Assembly: GCA_933210815.1 (NCBI GenBank) | Contig: OW119929.1 | Location: 49,978,364-50,042,363 of the forward strand | DNA length: 64,000 nt | Source: Meta bourneti | Taxonomy: Eukaryota; Arthropoda; Arachnida; Araneae; Tetragnathidae | Reading direction: 5' to 3' | Shown here: piece after piece, positions 27,901 to 38,217 of the stretch | How positions within the stretch are numbered: the first letter of the stretch is position 1 | Layout of the letters: the number at the start of each line of letters is the position of its first letter | Notes under the pieces: generated by a model | Database searches by the model: none | What the model saw: the letters and a program-made list of their open reading frames with translations, nothing else | Told to the model about the DNA's origin: nothing | Made by a program: the position numbers and the translations under genes

Positions 27901-28367
27901 AGGCCCTGAGGGGGCAAACAGTTCTTTAGACTGTGCCTCACACTAAAATGAAATTTACACTCTCTCGACGTTAAAACTTAATTTCTGTACCCCAGAGGTA
28001 AAGTATCGTAAATTGGCTACTTTTCAGGAAAGCGAAAAAAACTAACTTTTTACTTATGAAACAACATGGACATATATACGTCGTTCTAATCGACCACTAA
28101 GTCAGAATAGAATTACCACACTTTACCACTAGATAGAACGCATTTTTTATGTAGAGTTGTTGATCTAACTCCAAACCGCCAAAAATGGACTTACGACAGT
28201 TTTAGGTAGATTTATTAAAAGTTTAATTTCCCCCATTTCTTCAGGTTTTACTAACAACTTATGTTTTATTTTTTTAATTATAAATTCAAGTCAGATTTAG
28301 ACCGCTCATAAACTATAATTTCACATTAAAATTTCTAAAAAAACGTTGAAATCCTATTATCTCCCTT
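24982..28367. other. AT-rich DNA, no gene seen
   Basis: No supportable exon, RNA gene or transposon end. A slightly GC-richer patch at 27690-27910 has a 64-codon minus frame without a motif. Confidence 0.55.
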
Positions 28368-28380
28368 CCCCTAAAAAGTG

Positions 28381-28691
28381 GGGCCGCGGTGGCCCGGTTG
28401 GAAGAGTAACGGACTAGCAACCGAAGGGTTGCGAGTTCGAATCCAGCCAAACACCGTCGTGTACAAAGGGGGCTGGTGCACGTTAAATCTGTCGTGGCCT
28501 CAAATGTCCTCACGTTGGCGTGGTGTGGAAGTTTGGAGAGTGGGGTGCCAGCTCAGGTGTTGCCTCGTCATCTGACCGTGGTTCAAAATTACGTGGTGTT
28601 GTCCTCGGATTTTTCCCTTTGGGATTGATCCCGGACCGTCACCAATAGCCCATTGTGTTGCTCCAGTGTGACGTTAATTGAAATACCCCCC
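28381..28691 (+). mobile_element. Full-length tRNA-derived SINE with target-site duplication
   Basis: A 311-bp SINE flanked by an exact 13-bp direct repeat, CCCCTAAAAAGTG (28368-28380 and 28692-28704). The head is tRNA-like: an A box around TGGCCCGGTTGG (about 28389-28400) and a B box GTTCGAATCC (about 28435-28444), as needed for pol III transcription. The body contains the block TGGCACCC/GGGTGCCA with an inverted GAGCTGG word, and the element ends ACGTTAATTGAAATA plus a run of C. Other copies lie at 33510, 34714, 44218 and 49353. The exact duplication suggests fairly recent insertion. The forward and reverse frames across it (65-66 codons) are artefacts. Movement would depend on a LINE not present here. 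Confidence 0.92.
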
Positions 28692-28704
28692 CCCCTAAAA
28701 AGTG

Positions 28705-29650
28705 AGTAATGGGAATTCTCGCCCTCCGAAACTGGGTTGCACTAAAATGTATCTTGAACAGTATCTATGAACTATTACTGAATGCTTTTTACTTTGATCA
28801 TCTTGGGATTTCTGTGATATTATTTGCGAGCATAATCCGAATTCAAATGAAATTTGTTTCTTAAAGTGACTGGAATGGAAAACAATGACCTGAAACATGA
28901 AAAAATACTTAGCAATATTTAAAGTGTCCCATAAATGCACAAAAAGCTAATATACGTAATAAGTCCTTAAGATGCCGATGAAGTTTTGAACGGAATTTAA
29001 TTTTTTTCCAATTTGTAGGTTGCAATTAATTGGGTGTTGGAGAATTTATTTTATCTTTTTTGAGTATAATTGGAACTTCAGTCACACGTGTTCATTGAGT
29101 TTCTCCTCCTGACTCGAAAATCCTGAACACGCTGTTGTACTTGAGAGTTCAAGGACATTCAGTTAAGATTATGGAAATTCACTGAATCCTCCAGACACTG
29201 CAAAGTGTGGATGGTTTCGAAAAATGTTTTTTCGGAATACTAATTACTTTAAAACGACCCGTGTTTGAATTCATAGTCATGTTTTGTTCCGCTATTGATT
29301 GTGAGATGCAGACAGACTGGTGTCAAACTCTCCGTTCCAGACTACACAGTAACTGCATTGGCTCAGTTTCGCCAACGCCTGGGAGGGAGGTTATCAGATT
29401 CACTCGAAATATAAACAAAGCCCTGCTGTTCTGTGAAGTTGTTTATTACACCAGTAAGCAGCTTCGAGTTCACGTTGGTGCCCCTTTCCAACGATTGACA
29501 ATAATCATCTGTGTTATATCGTGGCCGATATTCATTCGAGTTCCTTGATCGAAAATCGTGTAGGTATTTTCTACTTGCTATATTTCCCCTCAAGCATAAT
29601 TATCATTATAACTTATGTCATATGCCGTCCTTACTTAAGTCGATTTTCTT
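28705..29650. other. Mixed DNA, moderately GC-rich at 29270-29560, no gene assigned
   Basis: Around 29207-29593 both strands carry open frames (113 codons on +, 76 on -) in less AT-biased sequence. The minus frame is rich in R, N and S. I find no splice-bounded exon and no domain, so I leave it unassigned. Confidence 0.35.
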
Positions 29651-29826
29651 ACAAGGTTTCGACGATAGTCTTGTCCATCAAGATACGACTAATTTTGCTA
29701 TTTGCTATTGGTATCTCGTCGACAAGATATTGTCGATTTGTTCATGATGACCCTTTTTTCAGTTGACGAGATACCTTGTCTATCATCTGGTCAGTTTTGC
29801 TAATGACGAGAGAACCATCAAGAGAG
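29651..29826. repeat. Palindrome-bearing tandem repeat, copy 3 (diverged)
   Basis: Shares GGTTTCGACGA, TCCATCAAGAT, CAAGATATTGTCGAT, CATCTGGTCAGTTTTGCTAA and ACCATCAAGAGAG in the same order as the copies at 2005 and 23128. The palindromes are mutated (for example TTGACGAGATACCTTGTC). This is an older copy of the same family. Confidence 0.65.
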
Positions 29827-29829
29827 TTA

Positions 29830-30686
29830 AGACAAGAATATCAGCAAAAGATGGCCTTCTAAGCGATTTCCACCTTTTTCTCATCCAAGGCACACATAAA
29901 CTAATTTACAAAATTCTGCGGCCCACCAAAAATGTTTTATACTGATTTGATAAAAAATATAGGTATAACTTTGATTAACAAAAAAAATAACAGTTCTCTC
30001 CTACACTTTTGCTTCAAAAATAGCTTTTTAAAAATATTTTTAAACTATTTATGATATTTAACAAAGCAATTTTCAAAATTATTTATACCGGTATTAAAAA
30101 TTCACGTTTTATTTTAATTGCATCAATGCCATAGCCAAGAAATCTCCAATCCCACTACAAAAGCTAAAAATTAATTTTGTACAACCTCCATGTGTTGGTG
30201 TAGAACTTATCTAGGCCCATGGGATAAGTTCTGACCAACAAACCAGGTTTATTTGAAATTATTATTTGTGAATACACTTGTCAAAAGTTAAAAATTAAAC
30301 CGTAGAAATGAATTAAATCTTTCACAATTTAAACCGCTTCACAGGTTGAAAATAGCTTCAAGCGCAAATTTGATTATGAAATATGATTTTGTTATTAGAT
30401 TAAAACATATTTACTCTTTCCGACAGCAAAAAATGCTTTAATTAAACAGGTATTAATTAAACAGTTTTCTAATCGAACAGACACTGTAAAAAGTATTCCC
30501 ACTTAATCCAGCATTTCACTTTGTGTTAATTTATGTTAAAAATCAAAGATTGGAAAAGTGATGTTGAATTAAGTGCTACTTAAAAATGCCACATTTGTCA
30601 AATTAATCGAAATATAACAAGCTTATTACTAATGTACAATTCATTTAGCAATTTAAAATTAGAAATTAAGGTACAAATATATTTTA
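29830..30686. other. AT-rich DNA, no gene seen
   Basis: Non-coding. It contains one near-perfect hairpin (30194-30239), listed separately. Confidence 0.55.
30194..30239. repeat. Near-perfect foldback, about 17-bp arms
   Basis: GTTGGTGTAGAACTTATC (30194-30211) faces GATAAGTTCTGACCAAC (30223-30239). The arms differ by one indel and one substitution and the loop is 11 nt. Confidence 0.8.
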
Positions 30687-30904
30687 CTAGCAGTACCAGC
30701 ACGGCGTTACCCGTGACATCATTCTTGTTTGTCCTCACTGATTCTGAAAACATTAAAAAGAAAAACAATAATTTTAAGAATGAGTCCCACCATCACCCGA
30801 CATGACACGGGCATGTCGCCTCATTCCTTCCACCTCAATGATTCTTGCTTAGAGAGCTTCATGATACACTATGTTGAATGCTCCCATTTCGATCTAGGAT
30901 GTAG

Positions 30905-31265
30905 ATTCTCGGCTTTTCCAACTCTTGAATAACCCACATACAGTTAGTTGACCATGGGAGAAACACGGTTTAATGAGATCGAGTCCTACGACTTTCAGCG
31001 ATTGTCCTTGTGCCTTGTTGATGCTAATGGCGAAACTTAAGCGAACAGGGATCTGAAATCGTTTAAATTGGAATGGGAGATCCGAAGGGATCCTAGGAAT
31101 GAATACGTCTTCGCCTGCGGCATGTCCAGTCATGATGGTGGCTTCAGTAGCTGAGAAGCATAATCGGTGCCCCAATTTCTAACTGTAATATGTGCAAGGG
31201 TACTCCAGATTGCTCCAATGTGTTCAAAAACTCTGTTTTGTAGTTCACAGCCTCATCTGTGTCAC
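30905..31265 (-). pseudogene. Helitron PIF1-like helicase, C-terminal fragment
   Basis: The minus-strand translation gives, in order, DEAVNY-TEFLN, then SGVPLHILQLEIGAPIML, then after a frameshift near 31160 GEDVFIPRIPSDLPFQFKR, then RLSFAISINKAQGQSL and PCFSHGQLTV. These are the closing motifs of Helitron-encoded PIF1/RecD-like DNA helicases. The INKAQGQSL segment is a characteristic helicase motif, and FSHGQLYVA is the usual final block. The Walker A and B part, the Rep nuclease and the start are absent. The frameshift and the missing N-terminus make it a dead fragment inside the 1.48-kb Helitron. The family is sure; the exact fragment borders are approximate. Confidence 0.88.
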
Positions 31266-31801
31266 ATGTAGTGTCAATAGATTTGTATTATACAAATACA
31301 AAAATTACGCAAATTCAAAAGTAAGTTATGAAATAACCACTACTAAAATAAAAATGTGATTGAATCTTTAAATATAACGCTATACTTTTTAAAAGTCTTG
31401 TTATGTCACCTCACTGATTCCGACAAACAACCTAAATGAATCAGACTGACAGCGAAATCAAAACCAATTTAAACAGCAATAAACACTGTTACTTCATTTC
31501 ATGTAATTTATTAACTGAGTTGCAGAAAATTTCTTGATGGTAGGAACTTGGCACTTGGAGTCGAACATGTGGGTGGTGGAGCTTCAGTTGTTTGCTTTTC
31601 ATTGGTGGTACGAAAAAGGACAAAACAGTGACAATACAGAGAAACCAGAGTTTCAGAATTGAAAAAGCTGCATAAAATCAATTAAATTTTTAAAAATAAT
31701 TGTGTTGAATTCGAAAAATAAAAGGATAAAGTAAAAGTAAAAAAATTGGAAGGATTAGAGTATATTTACTATTTTTAAAAATATAGAGGCGAAAAATAAA
31801 A

Positions 31802-31883
31802 ATCCGCCGGCCGGGTTCAAACTCAGGAGGTCTCCCTCCATAGCCGCGACTTCAGTACGCCATTTTACCCGCTAGGCCACCAT
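31802..31883 (-). other. Degraded tRNA-like segment inside Helitron
   Basis: On the minus strand, TGGCCTAGCGGG resembles a pol III A box with a GCC/GGC D-stem. GGAGG-GAGA-CCTCC forms a long variable arm as in Ser/Leu-class tRNAs, and GAGTTTGAACCCGG resembles a B box with one change. A run of five T follows at once (GGATTTTTATTTTT), as a pol III terminator would. The acceptor and T stems do not pair well, so this is not a functional tRNA gene. It may be a captured tRNA pseudogene or a SINE head. Confidence 0.5.
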
Positions 31884-32165
31884 TTCAATGTGAGGAGAGG
31901 TGTTTTTAGTGAAGAGATAGCATGCACGATAAGTATCTCATATCGCTCTGTACAGATGCGTCATAGTGGAGGAGGGGCTACACGCGTAGCATAAAATATT
32001 AATTAAAAATAAAAAAAATTCTAGATTAAATTTTAAAATTCGGGGTTCGAGGGACATTCAGTCACATTTAGGACTACCTGTGTGCCGAATTTAATGGCTG
32101 TAAGTACTATAGATTCGTCTGGACACCGCACACACACAAACATTTCCTTTTATAATAGTAGAGAT

Positions 32166-33509
32166 TCTGTCTCTACCACAAAATAGGTCACTTAAAATTT
32201 TGTTCCAACTCCAATTTTCCTCCGATAGCTTCTATTTCAATATTAATATCTTGACTAGTTAATTGTTTCTATTCAAGTCATCTAGTGAAATGTAAATTAC
32301 TAATTGAAATAATTCATAATGATGTTTCGGTTAGCTCGAATGTTTATTGTTAATAGTTCATAATTAATTTTTTTCTGTTGAAATAATTTGCAATTATTCA
32401 CTAAATTAGGTTGACCTGATTGCATTTAAGCTTTCAAACCAATTATTTAAGCTAACAACAGACATTATGTAGATCAAAAACTAAGAGATCGCATATTGTT
32501 GTACGTGCTTTTTAAGTATTTGCGAACAGTTGTTGGGGCACAATTGATGTTTCTTCAACTTTACTTAGCCTCTGACCCATATCGAAAAGTTTTATGTGAC
32601 CCAGATTTATGTTTAGATTAAAGCTTAAGGAAGACTGGGTATGTTGGAAACTTTTATTGACACAAAAGTTTCTTTGAATAACTTTAGCAAATCAGAGATA
32701 AATAAGGGTTTGAATAAACTACTTTTCTATCAGATTTATTTTAAAGAATTAGGTGATGGAATTTTCGTAAAGAATTTTTTACATTCGGAATAGGTATAGC
32801 TTAATTATACTTTCAGATTTATTTTTTAATGTACATGCATAATATAAAATTGTTCAAAAAAGCATCCATGTATAAATTTTTAATTTAATAATTTTTTATT
32901 AATTTTTCATAAAAGTATTCGATAATTTACCATTAATAGTGAAAGTCATAAAATATTTCTTGTGATTTCATTCACATATAAAAAACCTTTCCACTTTGAA
33001 TTTCGGAAACACTGGGAAAAATGAAGTAGGAGAAAAAGCTGTTCAAATTTGTTCAATGGAATACAGGTAATATTTTATAATATTTCTTTAAATTAAATCA
33101 GGTAATATTTGTCCCAACAGGTTTTTAAATTTTTTATTCACTAACTTTGGAAAATTAGAATAATTAAAAACATCATTTGAATATTCCTGAACCATCATGT
33201 ATTCTCCTTGTCTCATTTGTGAGCCTCTTCTCGCGTTGCTAAAAAGACTATTTTAGACATTCCACCCCACTTCTACTCTTGTAACTATTCGTGTAATTTC
33301 CTGAATTTTGAGAACACCAATATTAATAATGTAATATGAGAAGAAACCCAGACCAACGCAAACGCAGAAAACTAAGAATTTTAAACACTTAGAAAGTTCT
33401 CCCAAAATCGAAGAAATTACTATTGGTCGTAAAATATCAGTCACCCTAAAACAGGTAATCTGCTTCATGCGGTTCATTTTTAGTTAAAAAGGATTTCATT
33501 TTAAAGGCA
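32166..33509. other. AT-rich DNA, no gene seen
   Basis: No exon or repeat recognised. The 74-codon minus frame at 33253-33477 has no motif. Confidence 0.55.
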
Positions 33510-33790
33510 GGTAGGTAGTTAATTAATGTCGCACTGGAGCAACACAACGGGCCATTGATGACGGTTCGGGATCAATCCGAAGACATCCAAGGACAACGAA
33601 TTTTGAAACATGGGTCAGATGACGATAACACATCTGTCTCCATGTTGCACATGGAGACATTTGAGGCCACTACAGATTTAAAGTGCACCATCCCTTGCGG
33701 CGTACACGACGGTCTGTGGTTGGGACGAGTTTCGAACTCTCAACCCTCCGGTAGATAATCCGTTGCTCTTTCATCTGGGTTACCTCGGCA
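33510..33790 (-). mobile_element. tRNA-derived SINE, reversed copy
   Basis: Reverse complement of the SINE at 28381. It starts with the tail side (GGTAGGTAGTTAATTAATGT, then CAACACAACGGGCCATTGAT) and ends with a B-box relic (GTTTCGAACTCTCAACCC) and a decayed A box near 33770-33785. The middle differs from the 28381 copy by a foldback at 33635-33659. No clean target-site duplication is visible. Confidence 0.85.
33635..33659. repeat. Foldback within SINE, 11-bp arms, 3-bp spacer
   Basis: TGTCTCCATGT, then TGC, then ACATGGAGACA. In the 28381 SINE (reverse strand) only the right-hand side (GAGGACATTTGAGGCC) has a counterpart, so the left arm looks like an inverted copy of the right. Confidence 0.8.
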
Positions 33791-33932
33791 CTTCAAAAGC
33801 TCTAAGAAATCGAGGTTTCCTTTATTAATTTTAGCCAGCATTTTCATGTTAGATGAAACTACAAATTAGAAAGTCGTAGTCAGCTTTCAACTCTGAAACT
33901 TTTCAATTCTATTAAAAAAAGGGTGAGTTCCA

Positions 33933-33984
33933 GTCACATACCATGTATGCATTTGCAAATGCAAATGCATACATGGTATGTGAC
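33933..33984. repeat. Perfect foldback, 24-bp arms, 4-bp spacer
   Basis: The left arm at 33933-33956 (GTCACATACC...TTTGC) is followed by AAAT and its exact reverse complement at 33961-33984. There are no mismatches. It is not associated with any transposon terminus. Confidence 0.97.
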
Positions 33985-34713
33985 TTACCATGCAAAAGCA
34001 TTTGAGAGACTTCGTTTTATATTTATAACCATTGGGTCATAATGGGGTCATAACCATAATGTATTTTATTTAAAATATATAACAAACCGTGCGATTCAAT
34101 CAAATATTTCAAATAATTCTCAAAATTAAAAAAATTCTTATCCATTTGTATCCATTCCTCCATTTGTATTCTTATTTCTAGTGTTTTCTTTCTTTGGAAA
34201 CCAGAAAAAATATTGTTGATATTTTCTATCAAGTGAAAAACTATAGCAAAGATTTTTTTATCCAGGGATCATGAAATCTCTCAGCAACTTTTATCAATCG
34301 CCTATCAGCAACGACGTGTGAGAACGATAGGAATTTAATATTGCATTCAGAGTTTTCCTCGCTGTTTATTGCTTCAATGATAACAACGTCTTGCCTTTCA
34401 AAAGGAAAATAATATACGTATTTCTTTCTCTTTCTTTTTTTACCTCTGACGTGTACTTAATAAAGATGTACTTTCGGTGTTAATACAAAAATATTAAAAT
34501 ATTGGGTTTTAGTGAAGTAAATTTTTACTTCAATAGACAATGTATCTATCAGTTTTCAAACTTTTTCATCTCATAGCACACTTGAACTAATCACTAAAAT
34601 TTTATGACACACCAAAAAAATATATTATATTTTTGCCTATCTGACAAAAAGAATGGTAAATTCCGATTGATTTACAAAAATAATAATATTAGTAATTACC
34701 TAACTTTATTGTT

Positions 34714-34758
34714 ATAGCCCGTTGTGTTGCTCTAGTGAGACGTTAATTCAACTACCTC
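34714..34758 (+). mobile_element. SINE 3' fragment
   Basis: TAGCCCGTTGTGTTGCTCTA followed by GTGAGACGTTAATTCAACTA matches the last 45 bp of the SINE at 28381 in the same orientation. The tRNA head is missing, as in 5'-truncated insertions or decay. Confidence 0.8.
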
Positions 34759-35039
34759 CATGCGACTTAAAAAATCTTTTTGAAACAATTTATTTATGCT
34801 TCTTTGTAATAAAAAATAACACTCAAAAATATTTATACGAGTATTACTTATGAACTTGAAACTAAGCCGTCAAAATATTCGATACAATTTAAACCGTTTC
34901 ACCACCGGTTGAAAAGCGCTGCTACAGGTTGTTGCAGTTTTCTTACGGTTCTATTTTTTCTATACCCACATAGTTTGTTTAGAATCAATGTACCTATATA
35001 TCCATAGATCTTCTAAAGAAGCATAAATAAATTCTAGAT

Positions 35040-35300
35040 GGAGAGTAGATGTGAGCGCAGTTCATGTTATTTCCTCCGATCGCTCGGTTTGGAGATGGTT
35101 CGAACCAATGTCACATGGCATTAGAAGAAAGCACGAATCCTAATGTGACTAATTATTGATTGGCTAATGCGATTTTCGTGCGTGATAAAAAAACTTCGAT
35201 AGCCAATCTGCCCAAATCGATTCTACAGGTCATGTGACCAACGCTTCAGAGATCTGACGACAGGATCTGGCAACATACTCCGTCTATTTCATTAGAAGAG
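35040..35300. other. GC-richer segment with paired CCAAT boxes, unassigned
   Basis: Contains a GGTTCGAACC palindrome (about 35097), ATTGGCTAAT (about 35159) and AGCCAAT (about 35201), with CpGs between them. There is no TATA, no splice-bounded frame and no known repeat. Promoter activity is only a possibility. Confidence 0.2.
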
Positions 35301-37220
35301 GTCGATATACAAAATGCGCATTCTCATGAAATGCAACAGTTCGTGTAATAATTTGTGAAATTAAAAACATATTTGTGATAAATATTTATGAAAATATTAA
35401 TTTTAATTTCGTATTTTCTGTACTTGTATATCGCTAAGCTCAGCTTTTTTTCGATTGGGATTATAATGTTTGCTTACACGTGATGAATATTTTACAGAGT
35501 AGAACAATCAGGCACAGTGTAAATTCCTTAAATAATTTTAAGTATGGTAGATAAGAGGCATTCAGTTTCGTAAAATTAAGAGTTGAAACTTATTGAATAA
35601 TCCATAACTGCTTATGAAATATTTTTATCCTTATAGCAAAAAACTAGATAGTGTTATTTTTGAATCGAATGCAAAAATGGCGTAAGATCTTCAAATTGCC
35701 TGAAGTTTCCTTTTCCAAATTCGATGAGAAAGTTAAGTGAATTTTGAGAAAGAACTACTTATGTAACAGAAATAAGTATCATATTTGCACCTTTTTGTTT
35801 CATATATTATTAGTTTTCTTTTGAAGTACATTGTACAAACGAAGACAACATTTTTAACGGTATAAGACAACCTAAGAGTGCTACTCGATTTTCTTTCAGG
35901 GTAAAAATGGTCGGTAAAAAATCTATAAAAAAAGTTTTTTTTAAAGTGCACCCGGTAGAAAAATTGAAGTTTTCTTAACATTGCGAACATCATTTGAAAG
36001 GCTAATATCATCTGGAAAATGTCACAAAGATACGCAAAGTCCAAGATCATACAGGCAGTTTGCTGTCAAATAAACTCATAACCGAATTTTATGAACTTAG
36101 CAACAAAAATATCTCATACACATAACGCGTATAGCTACAAATTCCAAAAAGAGATATCAAAATTAATTTTCTCATGTAAAACATCCAAGGTAGTTATTTT
36201 AAAATAAAACACATTATTGTTTCGATAAATATGGGTATTGAATTGTTTTTATTACATCTTTTCTTAAACACACTTTCTTACCACACACAAACATATAATT
36301 ATATTCAAAAGCTCAAGTTACACTAATTTAACAAGACGAAAAAAAAATGCGTCCGCTTTTAACCTAAATCTTGATAAATCAAAATTTCGAAATTAAAACT
36401 TAGCATTCCTATTCATTTCTTAAACATTTTTCTGACAAAACTTTTCGAGCCTTTTTGTTATAGTTCGTGGAAATTTGGAACTCTGGAATCTGAAATTGCA
36501 ATCAAATGAATATAGAACATTTTTGTTCTTCGTGAAAAGATATTGCTTTTGTGATAGATATTGCCACGCTTAATTGTATAAACAGTTTTAAGATTTTTCA
36601 GATCTATTTCCAGTGGATTGAGCTCTCATTGAAAATGTTTTTTTTATTGAGATGGTACCTTTTTCAATTTGTGAATAATTGATCAAATTCAAGTTAATAC
36701 CAAACTAAATACAAGCAGCATGTATTTCTCTTTTAAAATGTTCAACAACCACTACTAACGTGATTTACAAAAAAATTATTTGAATCATGAACTATATCGT
36801 TGATTGAACGCCGTTCTTGATTGATGGCCGATTTTTAAAACATTGTCTCTTAAAAAATAATCGTAAATCAAATCAAGCGTCATTTACATTGGAACGATGG
36901 TACATTTTTAAACCTTTTCTCTTATGAAACATTAAACAGTCATTACGAACATGATTTGCAAAAAAATTACTTCAGCTATAAATTATTTTATTGAGTAAAC
37001 GACCGTACGTGAACGTATGTACGAACTAATTTTTAAAGCATTTTCTTGCAAAAAATATTCAGCAATCACTTCTGATGTGATTTACAAAAAACAATGATTT
37101 GAACCATGAATTATTTCATTGAATAAGTGACCGTTTTAAACCGATGGTAGGACTCAGTAGTCTTGATGTCGACTTCTGTCTGCACTCATTTTAATTGGAT
37201 TTGTAAAACATTTTAATTGG

Positions 37221-37222
<2 letters not shown>
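35301..37222. other. AT-rich DNA, no gene seen
   Basis: No exon or transposon recognised. The 105-codon minus frame at 35733-36050 is F/Y/K-rich with no motif. Loosely similar phrases (ATGATTTGCAAAAAAATTA, TGATTTACAAAAAA) recur at 36760-37100 and hint at a worn local duplication. Confidence 0.5.

Positions 37223-37290
<68 letters not shown>
37223..37290. repeat. (AT)n microsatellite, about 34 units
   Basis: An uninterrupted AT run of about 68 bp, some 335 bp upstream of the candidate exon at 37627. Confidence 0.97.
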
Positions 37291-37292
<2 letters not shown>

Positions 37293-37295
37293 TTT

Positions 37296-37427
37296 CACAG
37301 AAATATGTTTTTGTTCTAAATGCTATCAAGTTCATGTTTGTTTTTTAACTGTTTTGCTTTTGCAAACTGTAACACAACTCTAAAGCACAGAAATATGTTT
37401 TTGTTCTAAATGTTATTAAGTTCATGG
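37296..37427. repeat. 41-bp direct repeat, two copies
   Basis: CACAGAAATATGTTTTTGTT plus the following CTAAATG(C/T)TAT(C/T)AAGTTCATG occurs at 37296-37336 and again at 37387-37427, differing at two positions. Confidence 0.85.
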
Positions 37428-37626
37428 TTTGGTTGATTGATTCGCTTGGATCATTGCACGCAGAACTTTAAATAAGTTATCATTAGTGGGAGAGGGGTGT
37501 TTTTTCTTATTTACTCAGATGTGTAGCACCATGGGGTAAAATACCGTAACATGTGTTTTTTAAATTGAAGTTATTCTCATGCATGTTCTGTTGCTAAAAT
37601 TGTCTAAACTGATTTTTTTCTTGCAG

Positions 37627-38217
37627 GGAATCATAATGAGGCTGATTCCTATTCCAACTCAAGGGGAGAAGGAAGCCATCACGTCTGAGAAACCTTCCTC
37701 TTGTGACAGCAATATTTTTTAACAAGAATAATGACCACTCTAAATCAGGCCACAAATGCGACCATTTATAACGCCTGGCACCTGTCCTGAAGAGATATAA
37801 CTAGCCGTTGGAATACCTCATCCTCTGCCATTTATTTCTGTGGAAGACATTGCCCAAGAGTGACTTTTACGACCTGTTTAGCATTTAGATACTCCCTCCA
37901 CCTTTCAGGGGAGGGACTGGCACCACATTCTTGGGGTCTTAAATTAGGAATCCAGTGGGCCATTTCTGGGGGGCTTGAGATACTTTTAAGTGCACTGCTG
38001 ATTGGGCCCGGCTATCTTAACCTTTGACCAATGAAGGAAAACTTAGAGAGTGCAATCTCACCTTTGTATCAGTTTGGAATGCGTTTTTGAGGGGAAATGC
38101 AACACCCGTACGTGAGTCCGTATGTCGGCGGTGGAAGTATGTTGTGGGCGGATAATTTCATGAAGTTTTATGAAATGCTACGGCTGGAAAATTACTACTC
38201 GTCGCAATATGTGCAAG
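37627..38217 (+). CDS. Exon with 5' UTR and first 40 codons, unknown protein
   Basis: A pyrimidine tract ending TTTCTTGCAG, with a TCTAAAC branch-like word upstream, gives a splice acceptor at 37626. The exon ends at 38217 in CAAG|GTAAGA, a strong donor. The coding part starts at ATG 38097 (GGAAATGC), with an in-frame TGA at 38088, and runs 121 nt: MQHPYVSPYVGGG, then a W-A-D-N-F-M-K-F-Y segment, then LRLENYYSSQYVQ, leaving phase 1. Its GC-rich codons (CCG, GTG, GCG, CGG, CTG, TCG) contrast sharply with the flanks. The UTR part (37627-38096) holds a 28-codon upstream frame at 37636-37722. The protein is aromatic-rich with no zinc finger, signal peptide or membrane segment. I do not recognise it. 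A start exon of a regulatory protein spliced to distant exons is my inference. Confidence 0.6.
37636..37722 (+). promoter_or_regulatory. Upstream open reading frame in 5' UTR
   Basis: ATG at 37636 opens a 28-codon frame (MRLIPIPTQGEKEA...) closed by TAA at 37720. It lies wholly inside the putative 5' UTR, 374 nt before the main start. Such frames commonly reduce translation of the main frame, but there is no direct evidence here. Confidence 0.3.

Larger units (their letters stand above)
30687..32164 (-). mobile_element. Internally deleted Helitron with helicase remnant
   Basis: On the minus strand the element begins TCTCTACTATTATAAAAGG, a typical Helitron 5' end, at 32164. It ends with a hairpin CACGG-GTAACG-CCGTG followed by CTGGTACTGCTAG, ending at 30687. 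The flanks are A before and T after, the expected Helitron insertion site. Inside, 30905-31265 retains the C-terminal end of a PIF1-type helicase. A tRNA-like segment lies at 31802-31883. At about 1.48 kb it is far shorter than an autonomous Helitron and cannot encode a Rep/helicase. It belongs to a different 5' family from the copies at 38805 and 45149, although the 3' ends are alike. Confidence 0.85.

Noticed and set aside
28313..28575. 65-66 codon frames on both strands with varied residues
   Set aside because: They lie over a tRNA-derived SINE. The same frame seems to recur near 49473 because that is another SINE copy.
37627..38096. Idea that the UTR portion is itself a transposon
   Set aside because: Its composition differs from the flanks, but no terminal repeats, target duplications or second copy in the window support it. 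It remains possible and would need a genome copy count.
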